Of a DNA stretch of 64,000 nucleotides, positions 11,574 through 22,155 are shown piece after piece. Made by a program: the position numbers and the translations under genes. Positions within the stretch are counted from its first letter, which is position 1. Each line of letters starts with the position of its first letter. Origin of the DNA: Lindgomyces ingoldianus (taxonomy: Eukaryota > Ascomycota > Dothideomycetes > Pleosporales > Lindgomycetaceae); contig NW_022985179.1 in the NCBI RefSeq assembly GCF_010093535.1, positions 500,395 to 564,394 of the forward strand, read 5' to 3'. The notes beneath the pieces were generated by a model that made no database searches, had not been told where the DNA came from, and saw only the letters and a program-made list of their open reading frames with translations.

Positions 11574-12488
11574 CTACTCCGCCGCCTTGAAAAGAGCCTC
11601 ATTCTCTTGCTGGGCCTTAATGAAGGCCTCCTTGAAGAGGTTGGCATCTGTTTTGAGTTCAAGTTAGGGTGGCTCAAATCCAGAAGAGGGGGTTTCACTT
11701 ACTCTCGCTGTTTGCAAATCGAATCGCAAGGGTTTGAGCTTCTGGCTCACCCTCACTGACGTCGGCGGCGGCGTTCCACACCCAGCTGCGGTCGCTACCT
11801 ACGTTGGGCGACAGCTTCATGTCGGGAACAACTAGACACACATCAGTAATAGCTTTGCGTCTCCAAAATCGGGGTTCCATACCATAGTGGTTGGCGCAAA
11901 CTTTGAGGGTCTTGTCCCTTCTCATGACCAAACGAGTCTTGCCATTCTCCTTGTGCTTAAGTAACCGGACGTCACCAGTTCCTCGCTCCTTCCACTCTCG
12001 AGACTCCCTGTCGAACTTGAACAGCTTGGCTCTCATCTTGAAGACTTGCTCCTCGAGCTCTTCGTTGGTCTTGGTCTCAACCTTCTCCGTCAAGCGAACC
12101 ACAGGTTCGAAGTGAACGTCGGGCTCTTCGTTCTCGGGATTCTCGCCCTGGAAGGTATTAGTAGAGTGTGCGGACAATGGTAGGGCCAGCCTACTTCTGC
12201 AGCCTTTGCCTTGGAAGAACCCGACGGCTCAGTGACGTCGTCTTCCTCTTCCTTCTTCTCCTTCTTGGGTCCACCGCCAAACATCGAGAAAACATTGTCC
12301 TTGACGGTAGAGGTGGCAGTCGTTGCGGAGCTGGAAACAGTCTCGGTGATAGATGAAGCTGGCTTTTCTTCGGCTGGTTTTGAAGCCTCAGTAGCGCTAG
12401 TCGCTACCTGCTCTGTCTCGTCTTTCGTGATGGTGGGACCAGGAGCGGCGGCCTGTCCAGCCGAGGAATCAGGTTTAGCGTCAGCCAT
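11574..12488 (-). CDS. YRB1: Ran-binding protein 1 (Yrb1/RanBP1)
   Basis: A cytoplasmic co-activator of RanGAP that strips export complexes of Ran-GTP. Four exons (12488-12195, 12147-11883, 11831-11703, 11647-11574) give 253 aa in frame. The N-terminal 100 residues are low-complexity and acidic (Ala/Glu/Thr/Ser) with NVFSMFGGG. The RanBD1 domain starts [18 protein letters not shown] and holds the family landmarks [57 protein letters not shown] and [19 protein letters not shown] short C-terminal helix ([14 protein letters not shown]) follows. Exon 4 supplies only the last 24 residues, and its junction (GAGA then AT) was fixed by the conserved FANSEN run. Confidence 0.94.
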
Positions 12489-13088
12489 GTTGGCGGAAAC
12501 AATAGACAGTGTCGCGTAAAGAGTTAGTGGAGGACGGACAGTAGTATTAGAACGGAGGAAACGCAGGTGAAGCTTGTTTCCGTGTGTTGTTTGAAGAAAG
12601 TGAGCCCTTGCATACGGCGATTTTTGTGGAGGGGCACACCAAACACTCTCCGCCTATCGCGCTAGCCCTTTTTGGAAAGGCAGCCTATCAGGCACGTGCG
12701 ATGCACTCACCGACTGAAGCCTGGATCTGCCTGGAGTATGTTGACGCCTCTTTTTGACTTTCCAAGACTCTTTGACAGTAATACAGAAAGGACATTCGAA
12801 GCCAATATAAGGCACACATGTGCAGTAATTACGAAATACAATTCAGTTACCACAGATATAAGCATTCGTTCCCCATCATATAACTAGGTCACCAAGCGCC
12901 ACAACCGCAACCAAGAGCGTGCAATCCGAAGGCACCTGGGTATTGTGTTTCCTCGCGGTGTCATTTGCCAATATGTGCTTCTCATCCCGGACTCCGCATG
13001 CCCTGCGACCCTTCAGGCAAACAATCACAAACGCCTTCTCATGATGACAATGATGACGATAGATCTACCTCAGAGCTTGCCAGGAGTC
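12489..13088. other. Intergenic, YRB1 promoter
   Basis: 600 bases with no gene that I can support. YRB1 begins at 12488 and the next minus-strand gene ends at 13089. No repeats or clear motifs. Confidence 0.5.
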
Positions 13089-15671
13089 CTAACCCCTGCT
13101 CCTGTCTCTCAGCTTCTGCGCCTTGATCCGTAGTTTGCGTCCCTTGCGATCCATGATCCGCTTGTGCTTCTCCATCTCCTTCTCTGAGCGTTCCCGTGCT
13201 TTCCGATCCGCTTTCTTAGCTTTCTCCCATAACCGAAGAGCGTTTTTGCGAGCTTTGTGAATGTTTCGTGATGTACGTACTCTACGGGTGGTCTCCCAAA
13301 GAGTAGGTATACGCACTCCAGGTAATTGCTGCACCAATCCTGAAAAGCGAGAGGTGCTGCCCTGCAAGTTTTGACGAATGAATGTCGCGACGTCCTTCGT
13401 GACTTTGGCTCCAGCACTCAAATGATGGCAAGCCACTCTCGAAGCCCCCTGAAGATGCCCTGCAGCGCTCTGAGTTGAATGTTGAATTCGATGTGTCCAA
13501 TGCCTTGTTTGCCCAAATGCAGCTGCGGCACTGTCTTCCAATCGATCCATCCCTTCATGGAAGCCTTTAGTAACTTGGCTTGATAGATCTTTCAGATTGT
13601 GCTGCGCCATAGCAACGTCGTGCTTCAAGCTCTTGCACACATGGTTTATGTTGTCAATCAAGAAGGATATCCTGGACTTGCTGGATCCGAGCTTGATCTC
13701 AAAATCTTGGTAGAGCAGTGGCTTTCGCCTCGCCACAATGCTGACGTTGAAAGAGCCTAGTGGATATTCCCGCTCAAGGTCAACAGTATAGCTGCCATCG
13801 TTGGATCGAGTCATGCGGACAGGAACGATCTGGGAATGGCGAACGACTTGGATCTGAATCTGGGGTTTCCGCCTTCCGTTGACAAGATTCCCCACAGGTG
13901 TAAGCATGAATTGGTGGTCTCCAGTGACCTGAACCTGGAAGCCCTGCGAGTTGGCTTCCTTCAAGGAAGAAGACCGGTCCTGCTGACTTCTAGAAGGGGT
14001 TTCTTCCGAATTCACTATTGTGAGATCCCTCGATATAGACTTGATGACGGAAGTAGCTGCCGGTATGGGGCTAACCAATGGAGAAGAAACACTGACCTGT
14101 GTAGCCGGTGCTGAGGTGCATAAAGAATGGGATGTTGATGCTGTTGAAAGAACTTCCTTCTGAGCGACATTGGGTGGAGAAATGAGTGAAAATCCTGATG
14201 CGATCGACGATACCACCAACATGACTATGAGAGCAAGGACGGTTCCACACAGTTTCAATTTCTGCCACCATTCGCTTTCATTCGCACTGTGGGCATCTTT
14301 CGCAAAGGTGGGGACAATGTTGCGCATGCTCCACCTTGATTGATCTTTTGTCAGGTGCTCTTGTGCCATATTGCCTTTAGCATTAGCTAGGAATGATCGA
14401 GGATATGGATCCCCTTGAGACCCGCTGATGTATGCCAAGTGCCGATTCAGCTGTGACGGTTCGATTTGGAGGAAACCGTAGATATCAATGGGAAGAGTGT
14501 CGAGAATCTGATATTCATGGCCAGACCCCAGCCGACCTTCTACGCAGAGCCGAAGGCTGTCACCGTCAAAAGCGAATGCTTTCGGACAGTTACGAAAGGG
14601 CCAAACCATACCTATGTCGAGACAGGGAATGTTGTGCGCTTTAAATGTCTTGCGAGCAAAGCGTATCTGTTTGGTCTGTTCAATCTCTGAATCTGACTCT
14701 GGTTCAGGCTGCAATGCAGAATGACAGAGAACCACAAGATCAGGAGCTTGGAAGGCATTGGATTCGCCAAGGAGCTGAGGAGCCCTGCTTGGACCGAAGA
14801 CGAGCTGCTTCCCCTCCTTTAGCGTCAACTGGATGCTATGTGGCTTTCCCGCGCGCTCGATTATCTTGAGTGGGGTGCAATCAACTACGTCCAGAAGAAC
14901 GTTAGGGGACTCGACAAGCTGCACTTTGTTGGCAGACGCTCCTTCGTGTATTCGAACAACACTGAATCGAGACGAATGGGAGCTGACATCGAGCGCTGCT
15001 CCAATCTGACCTGTGATCTCGTCTTTAGCCCAGTCCGGGAAGTCTCCCACATACATCACCCTGAACGTCTCTGAGATGGAGAGGAAACGCTGAGACAAAG
15101 CTAGTCTGACAGTGAATCGAATATCGGGGCAATCGTAAGGCTGGAGGACATCGACCCCAAGGGCTTGGTCAAACACCCGCAAGATGCCACAGCCGTCCAG
15201 GCTGTCTTGTCCGGTTGCAGAGTGTTCCTCGATCTGGATGTGCGAAGCCTCGCCGAACTGTGTATCAGTCTTCGAAGTGATCACGCTGTCATCCGGGCTT
15301 GTCCGTGGCTGAGGGTCGAACGGCTCATTCGAGGATGCAGCGAGGGGGTTGGGCAGCTGCTGCGATGCATCGACAAGATCACCATCGTCGAACTCCTCCT
15401 CCGTGTCATCGATGCTTGACACATCATCGGGTGTGTGGCCATCGGTAGAGGCCAGTGACTCAGTATGGCCCTCGTCGTCAGACGTCTCATACGCATCCTC
15501 CGCCAGCATATCGTAGGTGCTGTCGTCGAGGGCACCTGAAGCCTCTTCGGCGTGCAGCCGAGGGTTGGAACGCATAATGAGGGCGTCCAGGTCTAGCCTG
15601 GCCAGAGAACGGTTGACCCGAACTGGAGGGAAGCTCAGGTCCTGGGAAGACTCTGGGCTGCTATCAGCCAT
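13089..15671 (-). CDS. Large single-pass membrane protein of unknown function
   Basis: I do not recognise this family. An uninterrupted frame gives 860 aa from the ATG at 15671, which has a good context (GAC before, G after); an in-frame ATG at 15755 would add 28 residues but its context is weaker. Residues 1-150 are acidic and Ser/Asp-rich. Residues about 180-430 look globular (FTVRLALSQRFLSISETFRV, later DLVVLCHSAL and IDIYGFLQIEPSQLNRHL). One hydrophobic helix lies near residues 470-495 (LCGTVLALIVMLVVSSIASG). After it comes a Ser/Thr-rich stretch, a beta-rich part with IQIQVVRHSQIVPVRMTR, a helical region, and a very basic tail with repeated Lys/Arg (KKADRKARERSEKEMEKHKR). The layout suggests a tail facing cytoplasm or nucleus; this is inference. 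Confidence 0.75.
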   Translation of the reverse strand: MADSSPESSQDLSFPPVRVNRSLARLDLDALIMRSNPRLHAEEASGALDDSTYDMLAEDAYETSDDEGHTESLASTDGHTPDDVSSIDDTEEEFDDGDLVDASQQLPNPLAASSNEPFDPQPRTSPDDSVITSKTDTQFGEASHIQIEEHSATGQDSLDGCGILRVFDQALGVDVLQPYDCPDIRFTVRLALSQRFLSISETFRVMYVGDFPDWAKDEITGQIGAALDVSSHSSRFSVVRIHEGASANKVQLVESPNVLLDVVDCTPLKIIERAGKPHSIQLTLKEGKQLVFGPSRAPQLLGESNAFQAPDLVVLCHSALQPEPESDSEIEQTKQIRFARKTFKAHNIPCLDIGMVWPFRNCPKAFAFDGDSLRLCVEGRLGSGHEYQILDTLPIDIYGFLQIEPSQLNRHLAYISGSQGDPYPRSFLANAKGNMAQEHLTKDQSRWSMRNIVPTFAKDAHSANESEWWQKLKLCGTVLALIVMLVVSSIASGFSLISPPNVAQKEVLSTASTSHSLCTSAPATQVSVSSPLVSPIPAATSVIKSISRDLTIVNSEETPSRSQQDRSSSLKEANSQGFQVQVTGDHQFMLTPVGNLVNGRRKPQIQIQVVRHSQIVPVRMTRSNDGSYTVDLEREYPLGSFNVSIVARRKPLLYQDFEIKLGSSKSRISFLIDNINHVCKSLKHDVAMAQHNLKDLSSQVTKGFHEGMDRLEDSAAAAFGQTRHWTHRIQHSTQSAAGHLQGASRVACHHLSAGAKVTKDVATFIRQNLQGSTSRFSGLVQQLPGVRIPTLWETTRRVRTSRNIHKARKNALRLWEKAKKADRKARERSEKEMEKHKRIMDRKGRKLRIKAQKLRDRSRG

Positions 15672-16410
15672 GTCAGCAAAGGAATCAAGAGAAGAGCGTT
15701 GAGATAGACGACGACGGGTCGGATGAAGCTGGTGAAGTGGTGCGAAACATGGCATGTATGTAGGGCAAGGTTGCAGGGCGGACGCTGCCTAACCTTCGGA
15801 GCGTAGACGGGCGTCAACTGGAAGCCTGGCGTGGGGAAATGAGGTGGGGCGGGGACAGCAGTGCCAGGGCACGGACGGCTTCTTTGTCGGGACACAGCGA
15901 GGAATGAAGTTATCCTGCCCATGCAGTGTGCAAAACGCTGCTTGCTGGCGACTGCACTCTGGTGGATGGGGCGTGGTGTCCTGTGTAAGAGAGGCTGTCT
16001 GGGTGAAGGAGCAGGGTTGAGCAACCATCTTCTGCAGCCTTGAACCCCACCAACGGCGGGCATTGTGCATATCGGGGCCCTTGGCAGCGGCCTCCCGATA
16101 TCGAAATGCAACCACATGACACGTCGTCATTCCAGACACCTCTCAGGGAGTGTCTGTTCCGCGCCAGATAAGATATCTTTGGAAGCGTGAAGCTGGTATT
16201 GCTGTTCGTAGTCGCACAGTAAATGTATCAATGGGTACACAGTGAACCCTCTCAAACGCCGCAAGACATCCCAGAACTTTGTACCCTTGACCAGTAAAAC
16301 ATCTGATCAAGACAAGAAGGACCACCAGCCCGCAGAGGCGGCAGCAGTGTAATCCCATACTCCAAAAAGTATTATGAAGCAATTAGAAAAACATGTAAAC
16401 ATTGCCCCAC
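15672..16410. other. Intergenic, 739 bases
   Basis: Upstream region of the large membrane-protein gene and downstream region of the GT15 gene. Minus-strand frames at 16139-15635 have unlikely composition (His/Pro/Cys-rich) and no motif. A possible leader with ATG at 15755 reaches into the first part. Confidence 0.45.
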
Positions 16411-18160
16411 TCAAGGTGATGACCACCCTCCAGCAACCTCGACCCATTCAGCGAGGCAGCTTCCTTGCTTGCCCTCCACATCAACTATGTCTGTGTCACA
16501 TTTACATCTGCATCCAACACCGTTCTCCTTTGGTGGATCGGGGCTTGCCCAGTATTCATCCTCTTCAATGCGTTTCTTTTCATCTAGGGTCGTCGTCTCC
16601 AGCCAAGGGATGCGTTGGAGTTGGCGTGCCGGTGCATTAGCGGGGCAATGCTGAATTGTTGTGTGTCGATAGCCAAAATCGCGGAAGTAATGGATATCCT
16701 TCGGCCCCAACAGCGCCCCGGCGGCGAGAGAGTGGATCGGAGCATCTCCCCACTAGATTGTATCAGCTCCGTTCCCACCTGAAATACTTTGACGACTTAC
16801 CCGTTCCATCCAAAATCCACCACTGCGATCCATCATCTCAAAGAAGTCGTTATACTCTTTGCTGCGGAACCAGTCTAGGCGGGCAATCTCAAAGTTACTC
16901 CAAAAATGACACATGTTGTATTTCTCCCCCTCCATTGCTTCCAGGTCAATATCGGGTAGTGAACCGGTGCCCGGTTCTGAGTTGAGAATCTCCTCCGGGA
17001 GTGGTTTCTTGTATTTTGGATCGTCCTTCGGAAGCTCCTTTGGCTCCTCCTTGGGTTTCTCGACGAACATCTCCCACAAGCCTTTTGACGTGAGATTGTT
17101 CATTCTCTTGTATGCTGATGCATATCGGAAGATGTTGGGCACAGTCTCTTTGAGTTCCTTCACAGCGATGGTGAACCCGTAGGTCTTTCCTTCGCGCTCC
17201 ATGTGAATGAATGGGTCGCTATCAAGAGTTAGTACCCAACCAATGTATCAGGAAGAGCCGTAAGGGGGCATTACTATGTAATGTCGCAGAAGTATTTGAT
17301 TTCTGGCTCGAGCCGCCAATACCATTTGTACTTCTGGAGCAGTTCATGCTTGTAGAAGAAACTGGTAAGGTCCATTAGCATTCTCCTGTAGGGGCCTTTC
17401 TGCTGTGGACTTACCCAGAGTAAAAGCGGCACATGTGATGATAACTCTCCATACCGCCGTACATAATCGCAGCGTCACCCTGCTTCTGGATACCTTCTTT
17501 GGCAACAGCCTTGTCCACCCAATCTGGGTAACCCCACATGTCCGGACCAATCTTTCCCCATTCCACTGGCCCACTCGTGTGATTTAGCACTGTCTCTTTG
17601 AAAGTCGAGTTGAAGTCACCGTCGTTGAGGAAGACGTATGGATAGTGGAACCAGCGGTTGAAATGCCTTTCAATCGACTTTATAGACTGTATAACACCCT
17701 CCAACTCCTTGTTTCTTGCTAGCACGACGAAGGCAGCGTTTGCTCGCGGTCCGTTGACCTGGGGCTCCAAGCAACCATTCACGAATACTTTGTCATATTT
17801 GTCGTTTATCCGCCTAGTAGCCACATGAATTAGTCCTGTCCACGAGACCGCAAGGGGACCACGAGGGCGAAGCAGTACTCACCGTATTGAAGGAGGAGCT
17901 CCGGCGGGCATCATCATGATCCCCGACGACTGAGGATGCCTCACGAAGAGGATTAGGATTAATATTATGACAATGCATGGGAACAGTAGGACTATGCCTA
18001 AAGGTATGGAGATGGTGGAGTTTCCTTTCAGACGTATGCGACGGCGGAAGAAGGCTAACCGGGGAGAGATCTTCTCTGCGCGGCGAGAGATGTCTTCGAG
18101 CTTCGGCAGGTCTTCTTTTGAAGACGGTATCCTCTTGACGAGATTTTGTACGAACCCCAT
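16411..18160 (-). CDS. Alpha-1,2-mannosyltransferase, GT15 (KRE2/MNT1/KTR family)
   Basis: A Golgi type II enzyme that adds alpha-1,2-mannose from GDP-mannose to O- and N-glycans. Five exons (18160-17883, 17813-17415, 17361-17275, 17218-16801, 16752-16411) give 507 aa in frame. A basic cytoplasmic tail of about 48 residues precedes one signal anchor (ISIPLGIVLLFPCIVIILIL). The lumenal catalytic domain begins RANAAFVVLARNKELEGV and carries YVFLNDGDFNSTF, IMYGGMESYHHMCRFYSGFF, WYWRLEPEIKYFCDITYDPF, YGFTIAVKEL and FWSNFEIARLDWFRS, all GT15 landmarks. A Lys/Pro/Glu-rich insert (PKEEPKELPKDDPKYKKPLP) interrupts the domain; inserts here are common in the Ktr4-like branch. The nearest gene on the other side, DUF4604, is transcribed away from it. 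Confidence 0.92.
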
Positions 18161-18999
18161 TGGCGTTGGCTGTTGACCTGCGCGTCACGTAAACTCTGGG
18201 AACGAATGGCGATTCTGCGCCTTTCCAGACCCAATCGGGGAAGTGTGTGTGCGCACTACAAAGGTGGCGGGTCGAAGGCGCAATTCGGATAGAGGCAAAG
18301 GGCGCGAGGGCTTTGTTCGGGCGAGGTATCACAATCTATGTAGGTAACGAGCGGCTGGAGATGGCTCCAAAAAAAAAAAGGAACGGGAGAGGAATCCGCT
18401 ATGGCGATGATATCAAATCGTCGGATAGATGGTATGCCGATAAGAAGGAAGCTGCAGACCTGCTCGGCGCGGTCTACACGGCCACGGGCAAATCGTGAAG
18501 GGGCGGCGATGCTGGAAACCGGGCAAAGATGTCGGCCAGGAGGTTATGTCTAAAGTCCAGAGAAGCAAGCGCCAAGACAATGGCGGCGATACGGGAGAAA
18601 GCCGCTGTTGACAAAGCCTACGCCACACGACCGGTACGGCTGCATCCGGTGATAGAGAGCGTTGTGAGTGTCCTTGGGTCGTGGTCTTTTCACGGCCAGG
18701 GAAGCTTTTAGGAGGTTGCGATAGAAAATGTGACCGACTTACGTATCCCCGAATCTTGCCAAGATCGAAGGCGCGATTCGTTCCCCTTTCCAGCCTTGGA
18801 GTCCCCCACCCGCAGAGTCTGACACCTATCAAAACCACCACCGTTGCACCCCGACCACTGCCACCTCAACAACCCACGGCTTTGGTTCTGGGTGAATTGA
18901 GGAAAGAGATGGGAATTAGTCTCATCGCATTTTCCTCTCGTGTTACCTTTGGATGCACCGTTTCTTCCACATGATCGCCATCACCCTTTGTGTCCCAGA
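18161..18999. other. Divergent intergenic region, GT15 and DUF4604 genes
   Basis: 839 bases between two divergent starts, so it should hold both promoters. It contains an A11 run at 18369-18379. A plus frame at 18361-18498 (45 codons starting MAPKKKRNGR) has a possible start but no known homology; I leave it uncalled. Confidence 0.45.
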
Positions 19000-19482
19000 A
19001 TGAGCTTCAAAGCGAAAAATCTCGCCTATGAGGCCCAACAACCTGCTTTCCTTCGGCGACTACGCGGTGAAGTTGCTGGAGATGACTCGGTTCGTCACGA
19101 GCAGCCCATTCCTCGGAACAAGCGAATGAAGCAGGACGATGATGATGATGGTCCAACATACGTTCTAGAAGACAGCAACCAGTCGCTCTCAAAAGCGGAA
19201 TACGAAGCACTGGTCACGAACAAAGATCCTGAAAGCCTGACAGGAAAGACAGACAAGAGTCTTCAGCCAGACCTGGCTCTCGAAGGCGGGGACAAGGGAG
19301 AGTCTAAGGACCGCATCGTTGAAGCCGGTCAAACCATGAGGAAGCGCAAAGCCGTTAGAGTTGGAGGAGATGAACCAGAGGAGGGCAAGCTGCTCAAGGT
19401 CAAGGATGCTAAGGTCGTGAAGAAGCCGAAAAAGAAAGCAAAGCCAATCAAACTTTCCTTTGGTGATCAAGAAGAAGGGTGA
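19000..19482 (+). CDS. DUF4604 domain protein
   Basis: A small hydrophilic protein found in fungi and other eukaryotes; its function is unknown. Single exon, 160 aa from the ATG at 19000. The frame is open 60 bases further upstream but the family begins at this Met. The N-terminus MSFKAKNLAYEAQQPAFLRR is the hallmark of the family: short Lys-rich start, then PAFLR(R/K)L. A patch KRMKQDDDDDGPTYVLE and a closing Lys-rich segment (KKPKKKAKPIKLSFGD) fit the usual 150-180 residue layout and suggest nuclear location by composition only. Confidence 0.82.
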   Translation: MSFKAKNLAYEAQQPAFLRRLRGEVAGDDSVRHEQPIPRNKRMKQDDDDDGPTYVLEDSNQSLSKAEYEALVTNKDPESLTGKTDKSLQPDLALEGGDKGESKDRIVEAGQTMRKRKAVRVGGDEPEEGKLLKVKDAKVVKKPKKKAKPIKLSFGDQEEG

Positions 19483-19562
19483 ATGGCTGGCTGAGGTTTC
19501 AGTTCCGAGCCTGATACCGAACGACGAACTGAATGACTCGAAGGGCATTCCTTGTTTTTAAT

Positions 19563-19877
19563 ATGATGGCATTGCAACCCAATCCCAAGGTCCTGTTAAC
19601 CCCGCCGATTTCGCCGACCGAGGTTGGGGAGTTTAGGCTTACTGCCGTCTTCAAGCCCTGGACGACACGGACTGGAAAGTTAGAAGGCGATGAGCTGGAT
19701 ATTGATTTGGATATCGATTATGGTGGGGAGATGATAGATAGGCGGAATGTCCTGCCAGTCGATTCCCCATATGGAAAGATGCTAACCACATCGACTGCGT
19801 CAAACTTGGGGCATGCTTCTGGAGCTTTGTCCCTACAGATTCCAGCTACCAACAAATCAAGGGTAGTCTTTTGGTGA
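19563..19877 (+). CDS. Small uncertain open frame
   Basis: A plus-strand frame of 104 codons from the ATG at 19563. It holds LLTPPISPTE near its N-terminus, a Pro/Ser motif common in fungal regulators, and an acidic repeat DELDIDLDIDYGGE. I recognise no domain. It sits 80 bases after the DUF4604 stop on the same strand, so it may be 3' UTR of that gene rather than a gene of its own. Confidence 0.22.
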   Translation: MMALQPNPKVLLTPPISPTEVGEFRLTAVFKPWTTRTGKLEGDELDIDLDIDYGGEMIDRRNVLPVDSPYGKMLTTSTASNLGHASGALSLQIPATNKSRVVFW

Positions 19878-20057
19878 AGTCTAGGCCCGACGCCTAAGAA
19901 TCACCTGCCTTGTGCCCCCTAGTGTACAGCCCATCGACGACCATATGAGAGCGTGGGGGGAGCCGTATGTACATATTCAGAGAGTGCAAAACCAGATGGA
20001 TTCTTAGATTATGTGTTTAGGACAATTACTAGAGCCTTCTAGGTGTTGAGTATTTTG

Positions 20058-20071
20058 AAAAAAAAAAAAAA
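20058..20071 (+). repeat. A14 homopolymer
   Basis: Fourteen consecutive A in non-coding DNA between the DUF4604 gene and the BTB remnant. Confidence 0.9.
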
Positions 20072-20122
20072 CACTCGCGTGGAACTCATAAGACTGACTA
20101 GAAAGAACCTAGTATTTGCGCA

Positions 20123-20350
20123 CTAATACGTACCCCGGCATAGGAAGAGTGTGAATGTACCAAGGTCGTTGACAGGGAGGGGGATGAACTTAAATCTAGC
20201 CTTCTCCCACTCACTGTTTAGAGCATTGTCGAAAAAGGGCAAAATGTTGCAGGGGAGATCGAAGTGCTCGTCGAAAGGAACTTCATTTTTGCCAACGGCC
20301 AGATTAACGATACCTCTTGGAAAGAAACTGGAGAGATCCTCTTTCAGCAC
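20123..20350 (-). pseudogene. BTB/POZ domain remnant
   Basis: About 75 codons on the minus strand match the first half of fungal BTB/POZ domains: a helix with Leu/Ser, then IVNLAVGKNEVPFDEHFDLP (core strand plus the His-x-x-Leu region), then ILPFFDNALNSEW (the Ser/Pro-Phe-Phe helix), then FIPLPVNDLGTFTLF (the LPEDDPxxFxL region). It stops where a full domain would go on with the WxYxG segment. There is no ATG in this frame, and a likely start (ATG GCG ACG) just upstream is in another frame and hits a stop within seven codons. I infer a broken copy of a BTB gene, or an isolated exon. Confidence 0.5.
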
Positions 20351-20640
20351 CCATTTACCCTTTGCTGGGCGTCGCCATCTCGCCTACACTTTTATCAATG
20401 GGCAGTCTCGGGGGAGTTGGGGTATATATCAAACTCGCAGGGCTTGCACATCAAGTAATGAATATGGGCGGACAGGCAAGGCTATTCTTGGAAAGAACGC
20501 CGGCACGCGATCACATGATCAAATGTCTTAGTGCCGATGGTCCGAGCGTCACTGATCCAGACACCTCAGCCTCTTTGTCTTCTGACATCTTCCGTCACAA
20601 TGGATTTCAACATTCCATCTGTCTTTACCCACCATCCGCC

Positions 20641-21710
20641 ATGAAACCCTTAATCCCATTCCTAGTAGCGTGCTTCTCGCTGCTTTATTTCACGAATGCC
20701 GGGATTGCCCCGGAAATAACTACCCTAGAGGATGGATACAACATCATCGCGAAACTGCCGTGTCTAGGGTGTCCTTTTCTCTTCCAGGATACCTCGAAAG
20801 GCGAGGATGGGCCTTGGACGGAAAGAGACGATGATAATGCTTTGGTATGGCTGACTTGTGCTTTGAATTCCTAATGTAGTCGAAGTTCTAGCTTATTATT
20901 TTTTAGCTACTGAATATCAGCCTTGCATATAATAGCTTCGCTCTCACGCTAAATAACCGCCAAATCCACCCCATCTACTCCAGGCTCCCCCAAATCTATG
21001 CCAACCAAGTCCTCCAAGATATTTCTGTTGACGCTCTCTCAACCATCGTTTCCAGCGGCCAACTTGAGGCAAGTCACGAGACTAATGCAGGTGGTGGATA
21101 TTTCGGTCTTTCGTATTCGCAATCTCTACGCCATGTGCAAGATTCCACCGCTCTTGTCTTCCAATTCGACGTCATAGAACTCTGGTCGGATTTAACCCCC
21201 ACCCCGCTCCGACATAGATTAGAACGTCTAGATCAGATGATGCTCGAGTTGCTTCTACTTCAGAAACCTGTGTATTCCGCCCTCGAACCCGTCTCTTTTG
21301 AAATTATCAAAGCGGAGCTAGTCCGCCGGGGTCATTATGGCCTCAAATCATCCTCCAATCAACAAATCATGAACTTTCTTGACTGGGATACCTTCGGTCA
21401 GAAGGGCACTTTGACGCACTGGCTCGCTTCTTGGGGCTCTGCAATGCTCGACTTCCTGGACTCGGGGATCTGGGCGCTTTTCATCACTATTTTCGGGGTT
21501 ATGGTGCTTTTTGTGGTGATCTGTGTGCTATGCATCTTCGGTTGCAGTTTCTGGCAGGATGATTACGCTCAGGCGCAGCATGGGAAGGCGAAGAGAAGGA
21601 AGAGTAAGGGGAAGGGAGATGTTGAGCTGGGAAGGATGCCGTTTAAGAGTGCGGAGGAGCTTGGATTGCTAGGAAGAGGAAGAGTTATTGGAGTGGGGAA
21701 GAGTGATTGA
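20641..21710 (+). CDS. Putative type I membrane protein, conserved fungal, unknown function
   Basis: Two exons (20641-20844 and 20907-21710, donor GTATGG, acceptor TTTTAG) give 335 aa. Residues 1-20 are a signal peptide (PLIPFLVACFSLLYFTNAG). The lumenal part has a CLGC pair near residue 42 (LPCLGCPFLFQDTSKG), then LLNISLAYNSFALTLNNRQI. A hydrophobic stretch near residues 278-300 (ALFITIFGVMVLFVVICVLC) spans the membrane, followed by a basic cytoplasmic tail (KAKRRKSKGKG). The intron joint was chosen because it makes LLNISLAYNSF continuous. I know no function; the CxxC suggests a disulfide or redox site but this is speculative. Confidence 0.75.
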
Positions 21711-22155
21711 TTAGGATCTGAGGGAAGCTATTGCATGTATAAGATATTAGATATTTGTGAAGAGATTTAAAAACAGTGAGATCTATGGCATATATATCCC
21801 AACCCAAAGCACATCGAAGCACACCTAGAACGGCACCCTATTTTCAGTCTATCCCATGCAATATCGAAATCCAACAACAGCTTCGCTATTCTGAGCAAGT
21901 TTGCCCTCAAGTAGGTCTTCTTTCCATACCAGCCTTCTCCCACCAGGATATCCACTCCATCTGAGTTCTCTATCAACATTTGAACATGTCATCTTCGCTA
22001 GGTGCCATATACAGATCATTGTAATCCGTGTAGACTTCGCTTGGAGTGATCAATGACGAGGGGCTCTTATGATCTTTGATACTAACACGGTCCCTATCGT
22101 ACTCAAAAATCAGCTAGTTGAATAAAAGGGGAGTCCGGAGGTATGACCATTTTAC
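21711..22155. other. Convergent intergenic region
   Basis: 445 bases between two converging genes (stops at 21710 and 22156). It should hold both 3' UTRs; no gene seen. Confidence 0.5.

Noticed and set aside
18413..18841. Minus frame of 142 codons in the GT15/DUF4604 promoter
   Set aside because: Arg/Pro/Ser-rich with no recognisable block, no neighbours of similar kind, and located in a divergent promoter.
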